This document shows, one piece after another, positions 19,054 to 28,469 of a DNA stretch of 64,000 nt. This DNA comes from Streptacidiphilus jeojiense. GTDB taxonomy: Bacteria > Actinomycetota > Actinomycetes > Streptomycetales > Streptomycetaceae. Numbering within the stretch: the stretch's first letter is position 1; each line of letters starts with the position of its first letter. Location of the stretch: positions 186,001 through 250,000 of the forward strand of contig NZ_JOEH01000008.1 of NCBI RefSeq assembly GCF_000719095.1, in the 5' to 3' direction. The notes under the pieces were generated by a model that was not told the DNA's origin, searched no databases, and saw nothing but the letters and a program-made list of their open reading frames with translations. Made by a program: the position numbers and the translations under genes.

Positions 19054-20199
19054 TCACGGCTGATCGTAGGGCTCGCGGTAGAGGTCGGCGTGGACCTCCG
19101 CTTGGACCGCGGAGCGGATCTTGTGGAGGGCGGAGCCGCCGATGTACCGCTGGGTCCGGGCATGACCGACCGGCTCGATGAGGTCCAGGCGGCGCAGCGT
19201 ACGGAGGTCGGCAAGAGCTTGGTCGCGTGTGAGGGCTTCCTCAGCCTGGTAGGTCGTACGACGCAGATGCCCCTCCGTGGCCGCGTACAGAGCGGAGACG
19301 GTGCGCTCGTCGAGGCGGTGTTCCGAGGCAAGACGCTCCAGACGGAACCACAACCGCGCCGCCGCTTCGAAGCGGCGCTGCACTTCCTGGGCCTGGAGGT
19401 GGTGGGCAGTGAGGCAGAACCTGATCCAGGAGCCGGCATCATGCTCCGGCTGCCAGGAACCGGCCTGGACGTCCCGCAGGGCGCCGTAGTACTCCCGGGT
19501 GTTGTACTCGTCCGCGCCGAGCCACTCCTCGATGCTGGAGAACTCAGGGGCGAGGATGCCCTCGCGTGCCAGAACGAGTGTGTGGACGGCCCTGGACATG
19601 CGGCCGTTCCCATCACGCCACGGATGGATGGAGACGAGATTGAGGTGCGCCATGGATGCCCGTACGAGGGCCGGAGTGTCCAACTCCTCCTCGGCGAGCC
19701 AGTGCAGGAGCTCGCCCATGAGGCCGGGTACCTGCTCGGGGTCGGGAGCGGTGTAGATCGGCGGTCGGTTCGGGCCGCCGGAAACCCAGACCCCACTGGT
19801 GCGGTATTCGCCGGGACGTACCCGCTTGTCGACAGCCCTGAGCATCATGAAGTGCAGAGCCGAGAGCAGGGTGTGGTCCCAGGCGAAGATCTGGAAGTCC
19901 GAGGCGTGCTGGATGTAGGTGAGGGCGTCGCGGTACCCGGTGACGGCGTTGCGAGTGGCCTCGTCGGTCTCGGCTGAGATGTCCCCGCCGGCCACCAAGG
20001 TCTCGGCCTCCTCAGCACTGATCGTGTAGCCCTCGATATGGGTCGACCCCCGTACCGCGGCCGCAGTGAGCGAACGGCGGAGCTGTCCCTCCCAACGGCG
20101 CGGTTGAGCGAGCTGGTGACGGAACGCGGTGCGGAGCGCCTCGATCTCGTCGAGGACGCGGAGGTCATCAGGGGTCAGCTGGGGAGTGGCGAACAGCAT
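19054..20199 (-). CDS. Fic-family protein, class II (self-inhibited) AMP-transferase
   Basis: A 381-residue Fic protein. The catalytic motif HPWRDGNGR (192-200) is complete, with His192 as the general base, so it should transfer AMP or another nucleotide moiety onto a protein hydroxyl. The N-terminal helix carries STHIEG (52-57), matching the inhibitory (S/T)xxxE(G/N) motif of class II Fic proteins, so the inhibitor is built in and no separate antitoxin is expected; none is seen nearby. The C-terminal third looks like a winged-helix domain (about 300-375), as in Fic/DOC transcription-linked homologs. The target is unknown. Confidence 0.93.
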   Translation of the reverse strand: MLFATPQLTPDDLRVLDEIEALRTAFRHQLAQPRRWEGQLRRSLTAAAVRGSTHIEGYTISAEEAETLVAGGDISAETDEATRNAVTGYRDALTYIQHASDFQIFAWDHTLLSALHFMMLRAVDKRVRPGEYRTSGVWVSGGPNRPPIYTAPDPEQVPGLMGELLHWLAEEELDTPALVRASMAHLNLVSIHPWRDGNGRMSRAVHTLVLAREGILAPEFSSIEEWLGADEYNTREYYGALRDVQAGSWQPEHDAGSWIRFCLTAHHLQAQEVQRRFEAAARLWFRLERLASEHRLDERTVSALYAATEGHLRRTTYQAEEALTRDQALADLRTLRRLDLIEPVGHARTQRYIGGSALHKIRSAVQAEVHADLYREPYDQP

Positions 20200-20280
20200 T
20201 CTTCGATCCTACGACACAAGTAGGGTCGGAGGGAGGTATTGTGCGGCGTTCCGCGCCGAGCGCGTCCACGTCCCCGATCT

Positions 20281-21261
20281 TCAGGTCGAGGAACGCTGTA
20301 CGACCTGCACCTGGTCGTCGGGCATGGAGGTGGCGGCAGGCTGGCGGCCGGACAGGCTGGCCATGACCGCTTCGGCGCGCCGGCGGCCCACCTCGTGGAG
20401 GTTGAAGGAGACGGTGGTGAGGGCCGGGATGGTCAGCCGGGCAGTGGGAATATCGTCTGCCCCGATGACGGCGAAGTCCGCCGGAGCGCTGAGGCCGCGT
20501 TCGTGCATCCCTGCCAGGACGGCGATCGCTGTCTCGTCGTTGAAGGCACAGATGCCGGTGACGGATTCCGCCTCCCAACGGGTCACCGCCTGCACTGCGC
20601 CGGCGATCTCCAGGTCTGTGGTCACGACCACGGGTGGGTCGATGCCGGCATCGTGGCAGGCGTCGATGGCGCCGCGCAGGCGCTCCTCGGCCATCTGATG
20701 CAGTCCGGAGTGTCCGGGAAAGGCATAGCCGATGCGTCGGTGCCCGCGGCCGATCAGGTGCTCGGCCTGGAGGCGACCGGCCAGCCGCATGTCGCGGGAA
20801 TCGTCCGGCTCCGAAGGAAGCACGGTGTCGGCACCGGCCCGGTAGAGGGCTTGGGCGGTGTCGGGATCGAACGGCACGAAGCCGATCACCACCGACGCGC
20901 CCACGGTCGCACACACATCCTGCAGCGCCTTGCCGTGGGCTCCCTCAAGGTGGGTGACCAGGGTCAAGCCGTGCTGGGCGAGTGCCGTGGCGAGTTCCTC
21001 GACGAACCGGCTGATGGCCGGGCCGATCGGCATGTCGGGGATGGAGAGCAGGGCGACATCGCTGCGGCCGGCGGCCAGCGCACGTGCGGAGGCCAGCGGT
21101 CGGTAGTCCAGACGCTGAGCGGCGTCGAGGATGCGGCTCCTTGTCTCCTCCGGGATCGACAGGCCTGGCTTGTCGTTGAGGACGAAGCTCACGGTGGTGC
21201 GGGACACGCCGGCGGCGCGGGCTACGTCCTGGCTGGTGCTGCGCTTGGCGGGTCGGCTCAT
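20281..21261 (-). CDS. LacI-family transcriptional repressor
   Basis: A 326-residue LacI/GalR regulator. The DNA-binding helix-turn-helix and hinge helix are at residues 8-60 (DVARAAGVSRTTVSFVLN, then LDYRPLASARALA), followed by a periplasmic-binding-protein-like sugar domain. The ATG at 21261 is preferred over the in-frame start 14 codons upstream because GAGAGGG sits just ahead of it. It is divergent from the GH3 gene, and three copies of a LacI-type palindrome lie between them. It most likely represses GH3-MFS-GH2 and itself until a glycoside-derived sugar binds. Confidence 0.95.
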   Translation of the reverse strand: MSRPAKRSTSQDVARAAGVSRTTVSFVLNDKPGLSIPEETRSRILDAAQRLDYRPLASARALAAGRSDVALLSIPDMPIGPAISRFVEELATALAQHGLTLVTHLEGAHGKALQDVCATVGASVVIGFVPFDPDTAQALYRAGADTVLPSEPDDSRDMRLAGRLQAEHLIGRGHRRIGYAFPGHSGLHQMAEERLRGAIDACHDAGIDPPVVVTTDLEIAGAVQAVTRWEAESVTGICAFNDETAIAVLAGMHERGLSAPADFAVIGADDIPTARLTIPALTTVSFNLHEVGRRRAEAVMASLSGRQPAATSMPDDQVQVVQRSST

Positions 21262-21315
21262 GGCCCTCTCGTCACGGAATGCCGGTCCTGTTGACGTTCC
21301 CATCGTAAGCCCCCA

Positions 21316-21327
21316 TAACGCGCGTTA
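21316..21327. promoter_or_regulatory. LacI operator O1
   Basis: TAACGCGCGTTA is a perfect 12-bp palindrome 54 bp upstream of the LacI start, well placed for autoregulation. CpG-centred palindromes of this form are standard LacI/GalR operators. Confidence 0.8.
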
Positions 21328-21422
21328 ATCCAGGTCCGCCTTGGGTGACCAGCCCCGGGGCAGGTTACGCGTTCGTTACGGAAGCAAGTCTTGCCACTGT
21401 CACGATCCTCAAGGTTCACTAC

Positions 21423-21447
21423 TAACGCGCGTTGATAACGCGCGTTA
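21423..21447. promoter_or_regulatory. LacI operators O2 and O3, tandem
   Basis: TAACGCGCGTTG (21423-21434, one mismatch) and TAACGCGCGTTA (21436-21447, perfect) lie side by side at 13-bp spacing, 58-82 bp upstream of the GH3 start. With O1, 120 bp away centre to centre for O3, looping by a tetrameric repressor is possible (inference). Confidence 0.8.
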
Positions 21448-21504
21448 CTTCGCCTTCGGGTGGGTGCCGCCTCGAACGATGCGCGTCTGCATCGAGGACT
21501 TCGC

Positions 21505-23784
21505 ATGGCCACGACCAAAGGATTTTCTGTGCACGACGAGATGGACGTCCCAGTAACCCTGGCCGCTCTGACCCTGGAGGAGAAGGCCGCTCTGCTGTCT
21601 GGATCGGAGGCCTGGGCGAGCACGCCGGTCGAGCGGCTGGGGATCCCCTCGATCACCCTGACGGACGGCCCGCACGGCGTCCGCCGGGTGGACCCCGGAG
21701 CGGAGAGCTTCAGCTTCGACGCGAGCCTGCCCGCCACCTGCTTCCCCACCGCGGCGGCCCTCGGGTCCTCCTGGGATGTGGACCTCCTCGACCGCGTCGG
21801 TGAGGCGCTGGGCGCCGAGAGCCGCGCCGCCGGGGTCTCGGTGCTGCTGGGACCCGGCCTCAACATCAAGCGGTCGCCGCTGTGCGGACGCAACTTCGAA
21901 TACCTCTCCGAGGATCCGGTGATCAGCGGGCGTCTGGGGGCTGCACTGGTCCGTGGCATCCAGAGCCGGGGCGTGGGCGCGTCGGTGAAGCACTTCGCCG
22001 CCAACAACCAGGAGACCGACCGGATGCAGATCAGCGCCGAGGTCGACACGCGCACCCTGCGCGAGATCTACCTGGCGGGCTTCGAGCACATCGTCACCAC
22101 CGCGCAGCCCTGGACCGTGATGGCCGCCTACAACAAGGTCAACGGCGTCCACGCCGCCCAGAACAGCTGGTTGCTCACCGACGTGCTCCGTGGGGAATGG
22201 GGCTTCGACGGCCTGGTGGTCTCGGACTGGGGCGCGGTCACCGACCCCTTGGCCGCCGTGGTTGCGGGCCTCGACCTGGAGATGCCCGGCACCAACGGCA
22301 CCAGCGCCCGCAAGCTGGTCCAGGCCGTCCGTACCGGGATCGTCGAGGAATCCGTACTCGACCAGGCAGTGGCCCGCCTGCTCACGCTCGTGAACCGCAC
22401 GACGCATCCTCACGAGCCGGTCCAGGAGGTCGACTTCGCGCAACACCACCAGTTGGCCAGGCGAGCGGCCGCCGAATCGGCGGTGCTGCTGAAGAACGAG
22501 AACGCCCTACTGCCCCTGGACCCCGGGGCCGGGCTGACCATGGCGGTGATCGGGGAGTTCGCCCGCACGCCCAGGTTCCAGGGCGCAGGCAGCTCACGGA
22601 TCAACCCGATCCGCGTCGACAGCGCCCTCGACGCACTGACCCGGGCCGCCGGCGAGCAGTGGACCCTGTCGTTCGCACCGGGGTTCACCCTGTCCGGCGA
22701 GGACGACCAGGACCTGCTGGCGCAGGCGGTGGCCGAGGCTGCAGCGGCCGACGTCGCCGTCGTGTTCCTCGGGCTGGCCGAAGGGGTGGAGTCGGAGGGC
22801 CACGACCGCGAGCACCTGCACCTGCCGGAGGTCCAGATCCGGCTGCTGGAGGCGGTGGCCGAGGCCAACGACCAGGTGGTGGTCGTGCTGGCGAACGGTG
22901 GGGTGGTCGAGGTCGCGTCCTGGCAGCACCACGCCCGAGCGGTGCTGGAGGGCTGGCTGAACGGTCAGGCCGGCGGCAGCGCCATCGCCGATCTGCTGCT
23001 CGGGCACGCCAACCCCAGCGGCCGGTTGGCGGAGACGATTCCGCTGCGCCTGCAGGACAACCCGTCCTACCTGAACTTCCCCGGCAGCGCGGGGACCGTC
23101 CTGTACGGGGAACGCGGCTACGTCGGGTACCGGTACTACGACGCCAAGGACATCCCCGTCGCTTATCCCTTCGGGCACGGCCTGTCCTACACCACGTTCG
23201 GCTACTCCGACCTGCGCACCACGGTCGAGGGAGTGGGCGAGGACGCGGTCGTGCGGCTGAGCCTGACCGTGACGAACACCGGTCCGGTCACCGGAAGGGA
23301 GGTCGTCCAGGTCTACGTCGCCGACCTCGCCTGCTCACTGGACCGGCCGGTCCGCGAACTCAAGGCCTTCACGAAGCTCGAACTCGCCCCCGGTCAGTCC
23401 GCGCCCGTGGACTTCGAACTCCGGGCTCGGGACCTGTCGTTCTTCAGTCCCGAGCACGACCGCTGGGTCCTGGAGGGTGGCGACTTCCGGATCAGCGTCG
23501 GCGCCTCATCCCGTGACCTGCGCCTGACCGCCACCGTGACCGTGGACGCCCCGCAGTTGCTCCGTCCCCTGCGCATGGAGTCACCGGTCGGCGAGTGGCT
23601 GGCGCACCCGGTCGGCGGACCGCTGCTGCGCCGCATGCTGAGCGGTGCTCAGGGCTCCGCTGTCGCAGCCGACCCCACGATCTTCCGCATGGTCGAATCG
23701 CTGCCGCTCTCCCGACTGGTGGCGATGAGCGGTGACCGCCTGGACACCGCCGACCTGAGCCGACTCGTCGGCCGGAAACCGTAG
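21505..23784 (+). CDS. Glycoside hydrolase family 3 beta-glycosidase
   Basis: A 759-residue GH3 enzyme with the three usual domains: TIM barrel (about 20-310), alpha/beta sandwich (about 345-560) and C-terminal fibronectin-III-like domain (about 590-660). The retaining nucleophile is Asp241 in VVSDWG, and the substrate-binding KHFAANNQE motif is at 162-170. There is no signal peptide, so it acts on glycosides imported by the downstream MFS transporter, most likely a beta-glucosidase or beta-xylosidase. The ATG at 21505 has GAGGA 6 nt upstream. First gene of the LacI-controlled GH3-MFS-GH2 unit. Confidence 0.93.
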   Translation: MATTKGFSVHDEMDVPVTLAALTLEEKAALLSGSEAWASTPVERLGIPSITLTDGPHGVRRVDPGAESFSFDASLPATCFPTAAALGSSWDVDLLDRVGEALGAESRAAGVSVLLGPGLNIKRSPLCGRNFEYLSEDPVISGRLGAALVRGIQSRGVGASVKHFAANNQETDRMQISAEVDTRTLREIYLAGFEHIVTTAQPWTVMAAYNKVNGVHAAQNSWLLTDVLRGEWGFDGLVVSDWGAVTDPLAAVVAGLDLEMPGTNGTSARKLVQAVRTGIVEESVLDQAVARLLTLVNRTTHPHEPVQEVDFAQHHQLARRAAAESAVLLKNENALLPLDPGAGLTMAVIGEFARTPRFQGAGSSRINPIRVDSALDALTRAAGEQWTLSFAPGFTLSGEDDQDLLAQAVAEAAAADVAVVFLGLAEGVESEGHDREHLHLPEVQIRLLEAVAEANDQVVVVLANGGVVEVASWQHHARAVLEGWLNGQAGGSAIADLLLGHANPSGRLAETIPLRLQDNPSYLNFPGSAGTVLYGERGYVGYRYYDAKDIPVAYPFGHGLSYTTFGYSDLRTTVEGVGEDAVVRLSLTVTNTGPVTGREVVQVYVADLACSLDRPVRELKAFTKLELAPGQSAPVDFELRARDLSFFSPEHDRWVLEGGDFRISVGASSRDLRLTATVTVDAPQLLRPLRMESPVGEWLAHPVGGPLLRRMLSGAQGSAVAADPTIFRMVESLPLSRLVAMSGDRLDTADLSRLVGRKP

Positions 23785-23840
23785 CGCCCCCGCGGCCCTA
23801 CCAGCTCGACCCCCCACCCCGCCCGCCCGAAAGGACACCG

Positions 23841-25310
23841 ATGTCCCGCACCGAGGCCGCACCACAAGCAACAGAGGAAAGAACAGGATTCAGCGCACGT
23901 CATGTGCTCGTCCTGGTCGCCCTGCTCTGGGCCGTCGCACTGAATCCGATCGTCAGCCTGCTGAGCGGCAACGCCCAGGCCCAGGTCGCCATCCATTTCC
24001 ACACCACGCAGATCGTCTGGTTCACCCAGGGCGCCCTGCTGGTTGCCACGTTCGTGCTGCCGTTCGCCGTGAAGGCGGCCGGGCTCTACGGCAAGAAGCG
24101 CGTGCTGGTCATCGTCGCCGTGTTCGGCCTGGTCGGCGACCTGATCGCCGCGCTGTCCAGCAACTACACGATGCTGCTGGTGGGCCGCGCCGTCGCCGGG
24201 ATCTACGGCGCTGCTGCGGCCGTGGCCTACGCGACGGCACGCGACGTGTTCCCCCGGCGCCTGGTCGGACCCGCCAGCGCGTTGCTGGGCGGCAGCATCG
24301 GCATCGTCGCTCTGGGCGGCCCGTTCCTGTCCGGGTGGCTGCTGGACACCTGGGGCTTCCACGGCGCGCTGTGGTTCATGGCGATCTCCACCGCGCTGTG
24401 CGTGGTGATCCTGGCGGCCTTCGTGCCCGAGAGCCCGGTCCGCGAGGAGCACGGCCGGATGGACTGGCTCGGCGGACTACTGCTGGGCGCGGGCCTGACC
24501 GCGATCGTCTACGCGGTCGGCCAGGGCCAGGGCTGGGGCTGGACCAGCGGCAAGTTCTTCGCCTACGTGGGCGGGGGCCTGCTGGCACTGGTCGCCTTCG
24601 TACTCGTCGAGCGCCGGATCGCCCACCCGCTGTTCCCGACCTCGCTGTTGAAGCGGCGCCAGGTCTGGGCCGTGCTCCTGGCCACCGCGGTGACCTCGGC
24701 CGCCACCTACGCGGTCGGCACGGACACACAGCTGCTGGCGCTGATGCCGAGGATCCCCACCATCTCCGACGGTCTGGGGTGGACGGCGACCCACAACGCC
24801 TGGGTCACCTCCCCGCTGAGCATCCTGATCATCGCCTCGGCAGTCGCGACCGGGGTGCTGGCCCGCCGGGTCGACACCCGGATCCTGCTGATCGTCGGCT
24901 CACTGCTGGCCGCCGTCGGCTACGGGCTCGGCTCGCAGCTGCACCACACGGCCGCCCAGCTGATCATCATGGGCCTGGTGGGAGGCCCGGGCACCGGGCT
25001 GGTCCTCGCCGTCGCCCCCATCATGATCATCGAGGCGGTCTCGCCGAAGGAGCAGGCCCTCGCCAACGGCGCCCAGGCCATGCTGGTGGGCATAGCCCAG
25101 GTGGTCTTCACCCAGCTCACCTTCGTGCTGATGGCTCAGGGCGGCAAGGTGATGCAGGGCACCCAGTTCTACAAGGACTCCGGCTTCACCAACGGCTTCT
25201 GGTTCGCAACCGCCGCCTGCGCCGCCGGTGCGCTGCTGGCGCTGCTGATCCCCAAGCCCGAGCAACTGGACCAGGCCGAGGTCGGCCAGGCCGCCTCCCT
25301 GACCGTGTGA
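23841..25310 (+). CDS. MFS transporter (DHA2-like, about 14 TM)
   Basis: A 489-residue major facilitator. The N-terminal half contains the typical cytoplasmic loop GLYGKKRVLV and the motif LLVGRAVAGIYGAA; about 14 hydrophobic segments fit the DHA2 subclass. DHA2 proteins are mostly drug exporters, but the position between two intracellular glycosidases under a LacI regulator suggests uptake of a glycoside (inference). AAAGGA precedes the ATG. Confidence 0.88.
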   Translation: MSRTEAAPQATEERTGFSARHVLVLVALLWAVALNPIVSLLSGNAQAQVAIHFHTTQIVWFTQGALLVATFVLPFAVKAAGLYGKKRVLVIVAVFGLVGDLIAALSSNYTMLLVGRAVAGIYGAAAAVAYATARDVFPRRLVGPASALLGGSIGIVALGGPFLSGWLLDTWGFHGALWFMAISTALCVVILAAFVPESPVREEHGRMDWLGGLLLGAGLTAIVYAVGQGQGWGWTSGKFFAYVGGGLLALVAFVLVERRIAHPLFPTSLLKRRQVWAVLLATAVTSAATYAVGTDTQLLALMPRIPTISDGLGWTATHNAWVTSPLSILIIASAVATGVLARRVDTRILLIVGSLLAAVGYGLGSQLHHTAAQLIIMGLVGGPGTGLVLAVAPIMIIEAVSPKEQALANGAQAMLVGIAQVVFTQLTFVLMAQGGKVMQGTQFYKDSGFTNGFWFATAACAAGALLALLIPKPEQLDQAEVGQAASLTV

Positions 25311-25313
25311 CAC

Positions 25314-25349
25314 CCCGGGGCCGACCGCTCCCCGGCGGTCGGCCCCGGG
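25314..25349 (+). terminator. Hairpin between MFS and GH2 genes
   Basis: A perfect 15-bp stem (25314-25328 with 25335-25349) and a 6-nt loop follow the MFS stop by 3 bp. It looks like a terminator without a T-run and would lower GH2 expression relative to the upstream genes or give it a partly separate unit. Confidence 0.6.
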
Positions 25350-25382
25350 CCCGTCTTCCCGCATGTGAACAGAGGACCCACA

Positions 25383-27848
25383 TTGATCCGCGTTTCCTTC
25401 AACGACGGCTGGCAGACCCGGCCCAAGGTCAACCCCTTCGCCGAGATGAGCGGTGCCACCGTCCCGTTCCAGCCGGTGACGGTGCCGCACGACGCGATGA
25501 TCGGGCAGGAACGGACCGCGCCCAGCGGCCGGACCGGCATGGAGGGGGGAGCCGGCGCCTACTTCCCCGGCGGGACGTTCGAGTACCGCAAGACCTTCCA
25601 CGTGCCCGAGGAGTACCGGGGCAAGCGGATCGTGCTGGAGTTCGAGGGCGTGTACCGCGATGCGACGGTGCACATCAACGGCGACTACGCCGGGCAGCGC
25701 CCCTTCGGCTACTCGCAGTTCCACATCGACGCCGACCGCTTCCTGCGGTTCGGCCAGGACAACGAGATCAAGGTCGAGGCCCGCAGTCACCGCGACTCGC
25801 GCTGGTACACCGGCGCCGGGATCTACCGCGACACCTGGATGCTGGTCGGCGGCCTGGCCCGGATCGCCCCCCAGGGCGTCCGCGTCAGCACCCCCGACAT
25901 CGACGGGGAGCAGGCAGTGGTGGAGGTCGCCACCCGGGTCGAGAACGACTCGATCGCCATCCGGACCCTCGACGTTGCCACCGAGGTCCACGACGCGGCC
26001 GGAACGGTGGTCGCCACCGACGCGTCCCGGATCACCGTCCTGCCCGGTGAGCCGGCAACGGCCCGTCAGCGTCTCTACGTGCAGAACCCCCTGCTGTGGA
26101 GCCCGGACGCACCCGCGCTCCACAGCGTGAGCGTGGCGTTGACCGACCAGGACGGCGCAGTGGACAACGAGTCCGCCACCTTCGGCATCCGCTCGCTGCA
26201 ACTGGACCCGCGCCGCGGCCTGCGGATCAACGGCGCGAGCGTGAAACTGCGCGGTGCCTGCATCCACCACGACAACGGCATCCTGGGCGCGGCCACCTTC
26301 GCCCGCGCCGAGGAACGTCGGGTGCAGATCCTCAAGGACGCCGGCTTCAACGCGATCCGCATGTCCCACAACCCGATGAGCAAGGCGATGCTGGACGCCT
26401 GCGACCGCATCGGCATGCTCGTGGTGGACGAGGCCTTCGACATGTGGACCTCGGCCAAGAGCGACTTCGACTACAGCCTCAGCTTCCCCGAATGGTGGGA
26501 GCGCGACATCGAGGCCATGGTCGCCAAGGACTTCAACCACCCCAGCGTCGTCCTGTACTCCATCGGCAACGAGATCCCCGAAGTCGGCTCCCCCTCAGGA
26601 GCCGCATGGAGCCGCAGGCTTGCGGAGAAGGTCCGCACCCTGGACCCCTCCCGTTACGTCACCAACGGGATCAACGGGATGCTGGCCGTCATGTCCGACC
26701 TCGCAGCGATGAGGCAGCAGGCGGCGGCCGACGAAGGCGCGGGCATCAACACCCTGATGGCCGACCCGGCAGCGGGCATGAACGCGATCGGCGCCTCCGA
26801 GCTGGTGACCCGGCGCACCGCCGAGTCCTTCGCGGTCCTGGACGTGGCCGGCATGAACTACATGGAGGCCCGGTACGCCGCGGACCGGGAGCTGTTCCCG
26901 AACCGGATCATCCTGGGCACCGAGACCTTCCCCACCCGCATCGACGGCAACTGGAAACTGGTCAAGCAGTACGGGCACGTCATCGGTGACTTCGGCTGGA
27001 CCGGCTGGGACTACCTGGGCGAAGTCGGCATCGGCCGACCGCAGTACCTCACCCCCGACAACCCCCGCCCCGCGTTCTCCGCCCCCTATCCGTACCTGCT
27101 GGCCGGCTGCGGCGACATCGACATCACCGGACACCGACGCCCGGCCTCCTACTACCGCGAGACCGTCTTCGGCCTGCGCACCCAGCCCTACCTGGCGGTC
27201 CAGCGGCCCGAGCACTACGGACAACCCCTGTGGTCCACCCCCTGGGCCTGGAGCGACACCGTCTCCAGCTGGACCTGGCCCGGCTTCGAGGACGCACCCG
27301 TCGTCGTGGAGGTCTACAGCGATGCCGACGAGGTCGAACTCCTGGTCAACGGCCGCTCCCTGGGCCGGCGGCCGGTCGGCGAGAACCACCGCTTCCGCAC
27401 CGAGTTCGACACCGTCCACCAGCCCGGCGAACTCGTGGCCGTCGCCTATCGGGACGGCGCCGAGACCGGCCGCAGCGCCCTGCGTTCGGCCACCGGCCCG
27501 GTCCAGCTGCGCGCCGAGGCCGACCGGCCGACCATCACCACGGCGGTCGGCGACCTGGCGTACATCACCATCAGCCTGACCGACCCCGACGGAACCCTGC
27601 ACACCGCAGCCGACCGGCCGGTGAGCATCACCGTCACCGGCGACGGCGCCCTGGCCGGGTTCGGGAGCGCGAACCCCTCGACCGACGAGCAGTTCGACGC
27701 CACGGAGCGCCACACCTACCTGGGCCGCGCCCTGGCCGTGCTGCGCCCCACCGGCGTGGGCGAGATCCGGCTCACGGTCGGCGCCCCGGACTGCGAACCG
27801 GTCGACGTCACCATCAGCGTCACCGCCGGACCTGCCACCGCCACCTGA
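25383..27848 (+). CDS. Glycoside hydrolase family 2 (beta-galactosidase/glucuronidase-like)
   Basis: An 821-residue GH2 enzyme: sugar-binding jelly roll (about 15-165), immunoglobulin-like domain (170-275), TIM barrel (about 280-560) and C-terminal beta domains of the DUF4982/GH2_C type. Acid/base Glu397 is in SIGNE and nucleophile Glu514 in GTETF. The start is probably the TTG at 25383, which has AGAGGA 6 nt upstream; the GTG at 25365 has no ribosome site. No signal peptide. It completes the LacI-regulated glycoside locus. The exact glycosidic specificity cannot be read from sequence. Confidence 0.92.
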   Translation: MIRVSFNDGWQTRPKVNPFAEMSGATVPFQPVTVPHDAMIGQERTAPSGRTGMEGGAGAYFPGGTFEYRKTFHVPEEYRGKRIVLEFEGVYRDATVHINGDYAGQRPFGYSQFHIDADRFLRFGQDNEIKVEARSHRDSRWYTGAGIYRDTWMLVGGLARIAPQGVRVSTPDIDGEQAVVEVATRVENDSIAIRTLDVATEVHDAAGTVVATDASRITVLPGEPATARQRLYVQNPLLWSPDAPALHSVSVALTDQDGAVDNESATFGIRSLQLDPRRGLRINGASVKLRGACIHHDNGILGAATFARAEERRVQILKDAGFNAIRMSHNPMSKAMLDACDRIGMLVVDEAFDMWTSAKSDFDYSLSFPEWWERDIEAMVAKDFNHPSVVLYSIGNEIPEVGSPSGAAWSRRLAEKVRTLDPSRYVTNGINGMLAVMSDLAAMRQQAAADEGAGINTLMADPAAGMNAIGASELVTRRTAESFAVLDVAGMNYMEARYAADRELFPNRIILGTETFPTRIDGNWKLVKQYGHVIGDFGWTGWDYLGEVGIGRPQYLTPDNPRPAFSAPYPYLLAGCGDIDITGHRRPASYYRETVFGLRTQPYLAVQRPEHYGQPLWSTPWAWSDTVSSWTWPGFEDAPVVVEVYSDADEVELLVNGRSLGRRPVGENHRFRTEFDTVHQPGELVAVAYRDGAETGRSALRSATGPVQLRAEADRPTITTAVGDLAYITISLTDPDGTLHTAADRPVSITVTGDGALAGFGSANPSTDEQFDATERHTYLGRALAVLRPTGVGEIRLTVGAPDCEPVDVTISVTAGPATAT

Positions 27849-27870
27849 CCGACCGTCCCGCCCGGTTCCG

Positions 27871-28452
27871 CTACAGCGCGCTGCTCACGGCGCTGAAGCG
27901 GAACAGGTAGTCGTTGTGCCCGGCCACGGTGATGTCCGTGAATCCCGCCGTCCGCAGGCGCTGGTCAAGAGTGGCCGGGTCCACCGGGACGTAGGTGTCG
28001 TCGATGTGGGCGCGCCGGATCCGCTCACTGTCGACGGAGTCGATTCCCAGCAGTGGCGCCCCAGGACGGAGGAGGTGGTGCAACCGTGCGAACAGCTGGT
28101 CCTGCGCCTGCGGCGAGTCCATGTGGTGCAGCATCGAGAAGCAGGTCGCCGCGGAGAACCGGTTCGGCTCCAACTCCAGTGCGGTGACGTCGCCGTGGAT
28201 GACCTCGGCGCGGCTGTCGGCCAGTCGGGTGCGCAGCTGGGCGGCCAGGTCCGGGTCGATCTCGATCGCGGTGACCCGGGTGGTCAGTTCCAGCAGCAGG
28301 TCCGTGGTGAGTCCGGGGCCGGGGCCGATCTCCAGCACGTCCTCGCCGAGGTCGGCCGCCTGCTCCAGCCAGGGCAGCAGTTCGGCACGCAGCGTCAGGG
28401 CCCAAGCAGGGCTGGCGAGATGGGTCAGATGAGACTGATTCATGGGTCCCAT
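27871..28452 (-). CDS. Class I SAM-dependent methyltransferase
   Basis: A 193-residue methyltransferase with the SAM motif EIGPGPG (41-47), the acidic post-I residue (IEIDPDL) and the GDV motif. It has the size of small Methyltransf_25/11-type enzymes; the substrate is unknown. The ATG at 28452 has AAGGA 8 nt upstream. Only 17 bp separate it from the divergent AraC-type start, so one or both promoters must lie inside the opposite gene or the transcripts are leaderless. It is convergent with the GH2 gene. Confidence 0.88.
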   Translation of the reverse strand: MGPMNQSHLTHLASPAWALTLRAELLPWLEQAADLGEDVLEIGPGPGLTTDLLLELTTRVTAIEIDPDLAAQLRTRLADSRAEVIHGDVTALELEPNRFSAATCFSMLHHMDSPQAQDQLFARLHHLLRPGAPLLGIDSVDSERIRRAHIDDTYVPVDPATLDQRLRTAGFTDITVAGHNDYLFRFSAVSSAL

Positions 28453-28469
28453 TAGTACTGTCCTTGTGC

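Noticed and set aside
19054..20199. Fic gene as part of a two-gene toxin-antitoxin pair
   Set aside because: No small partner gene is adjacent and the inhibitory motif is in the Fic protein itself (class II).
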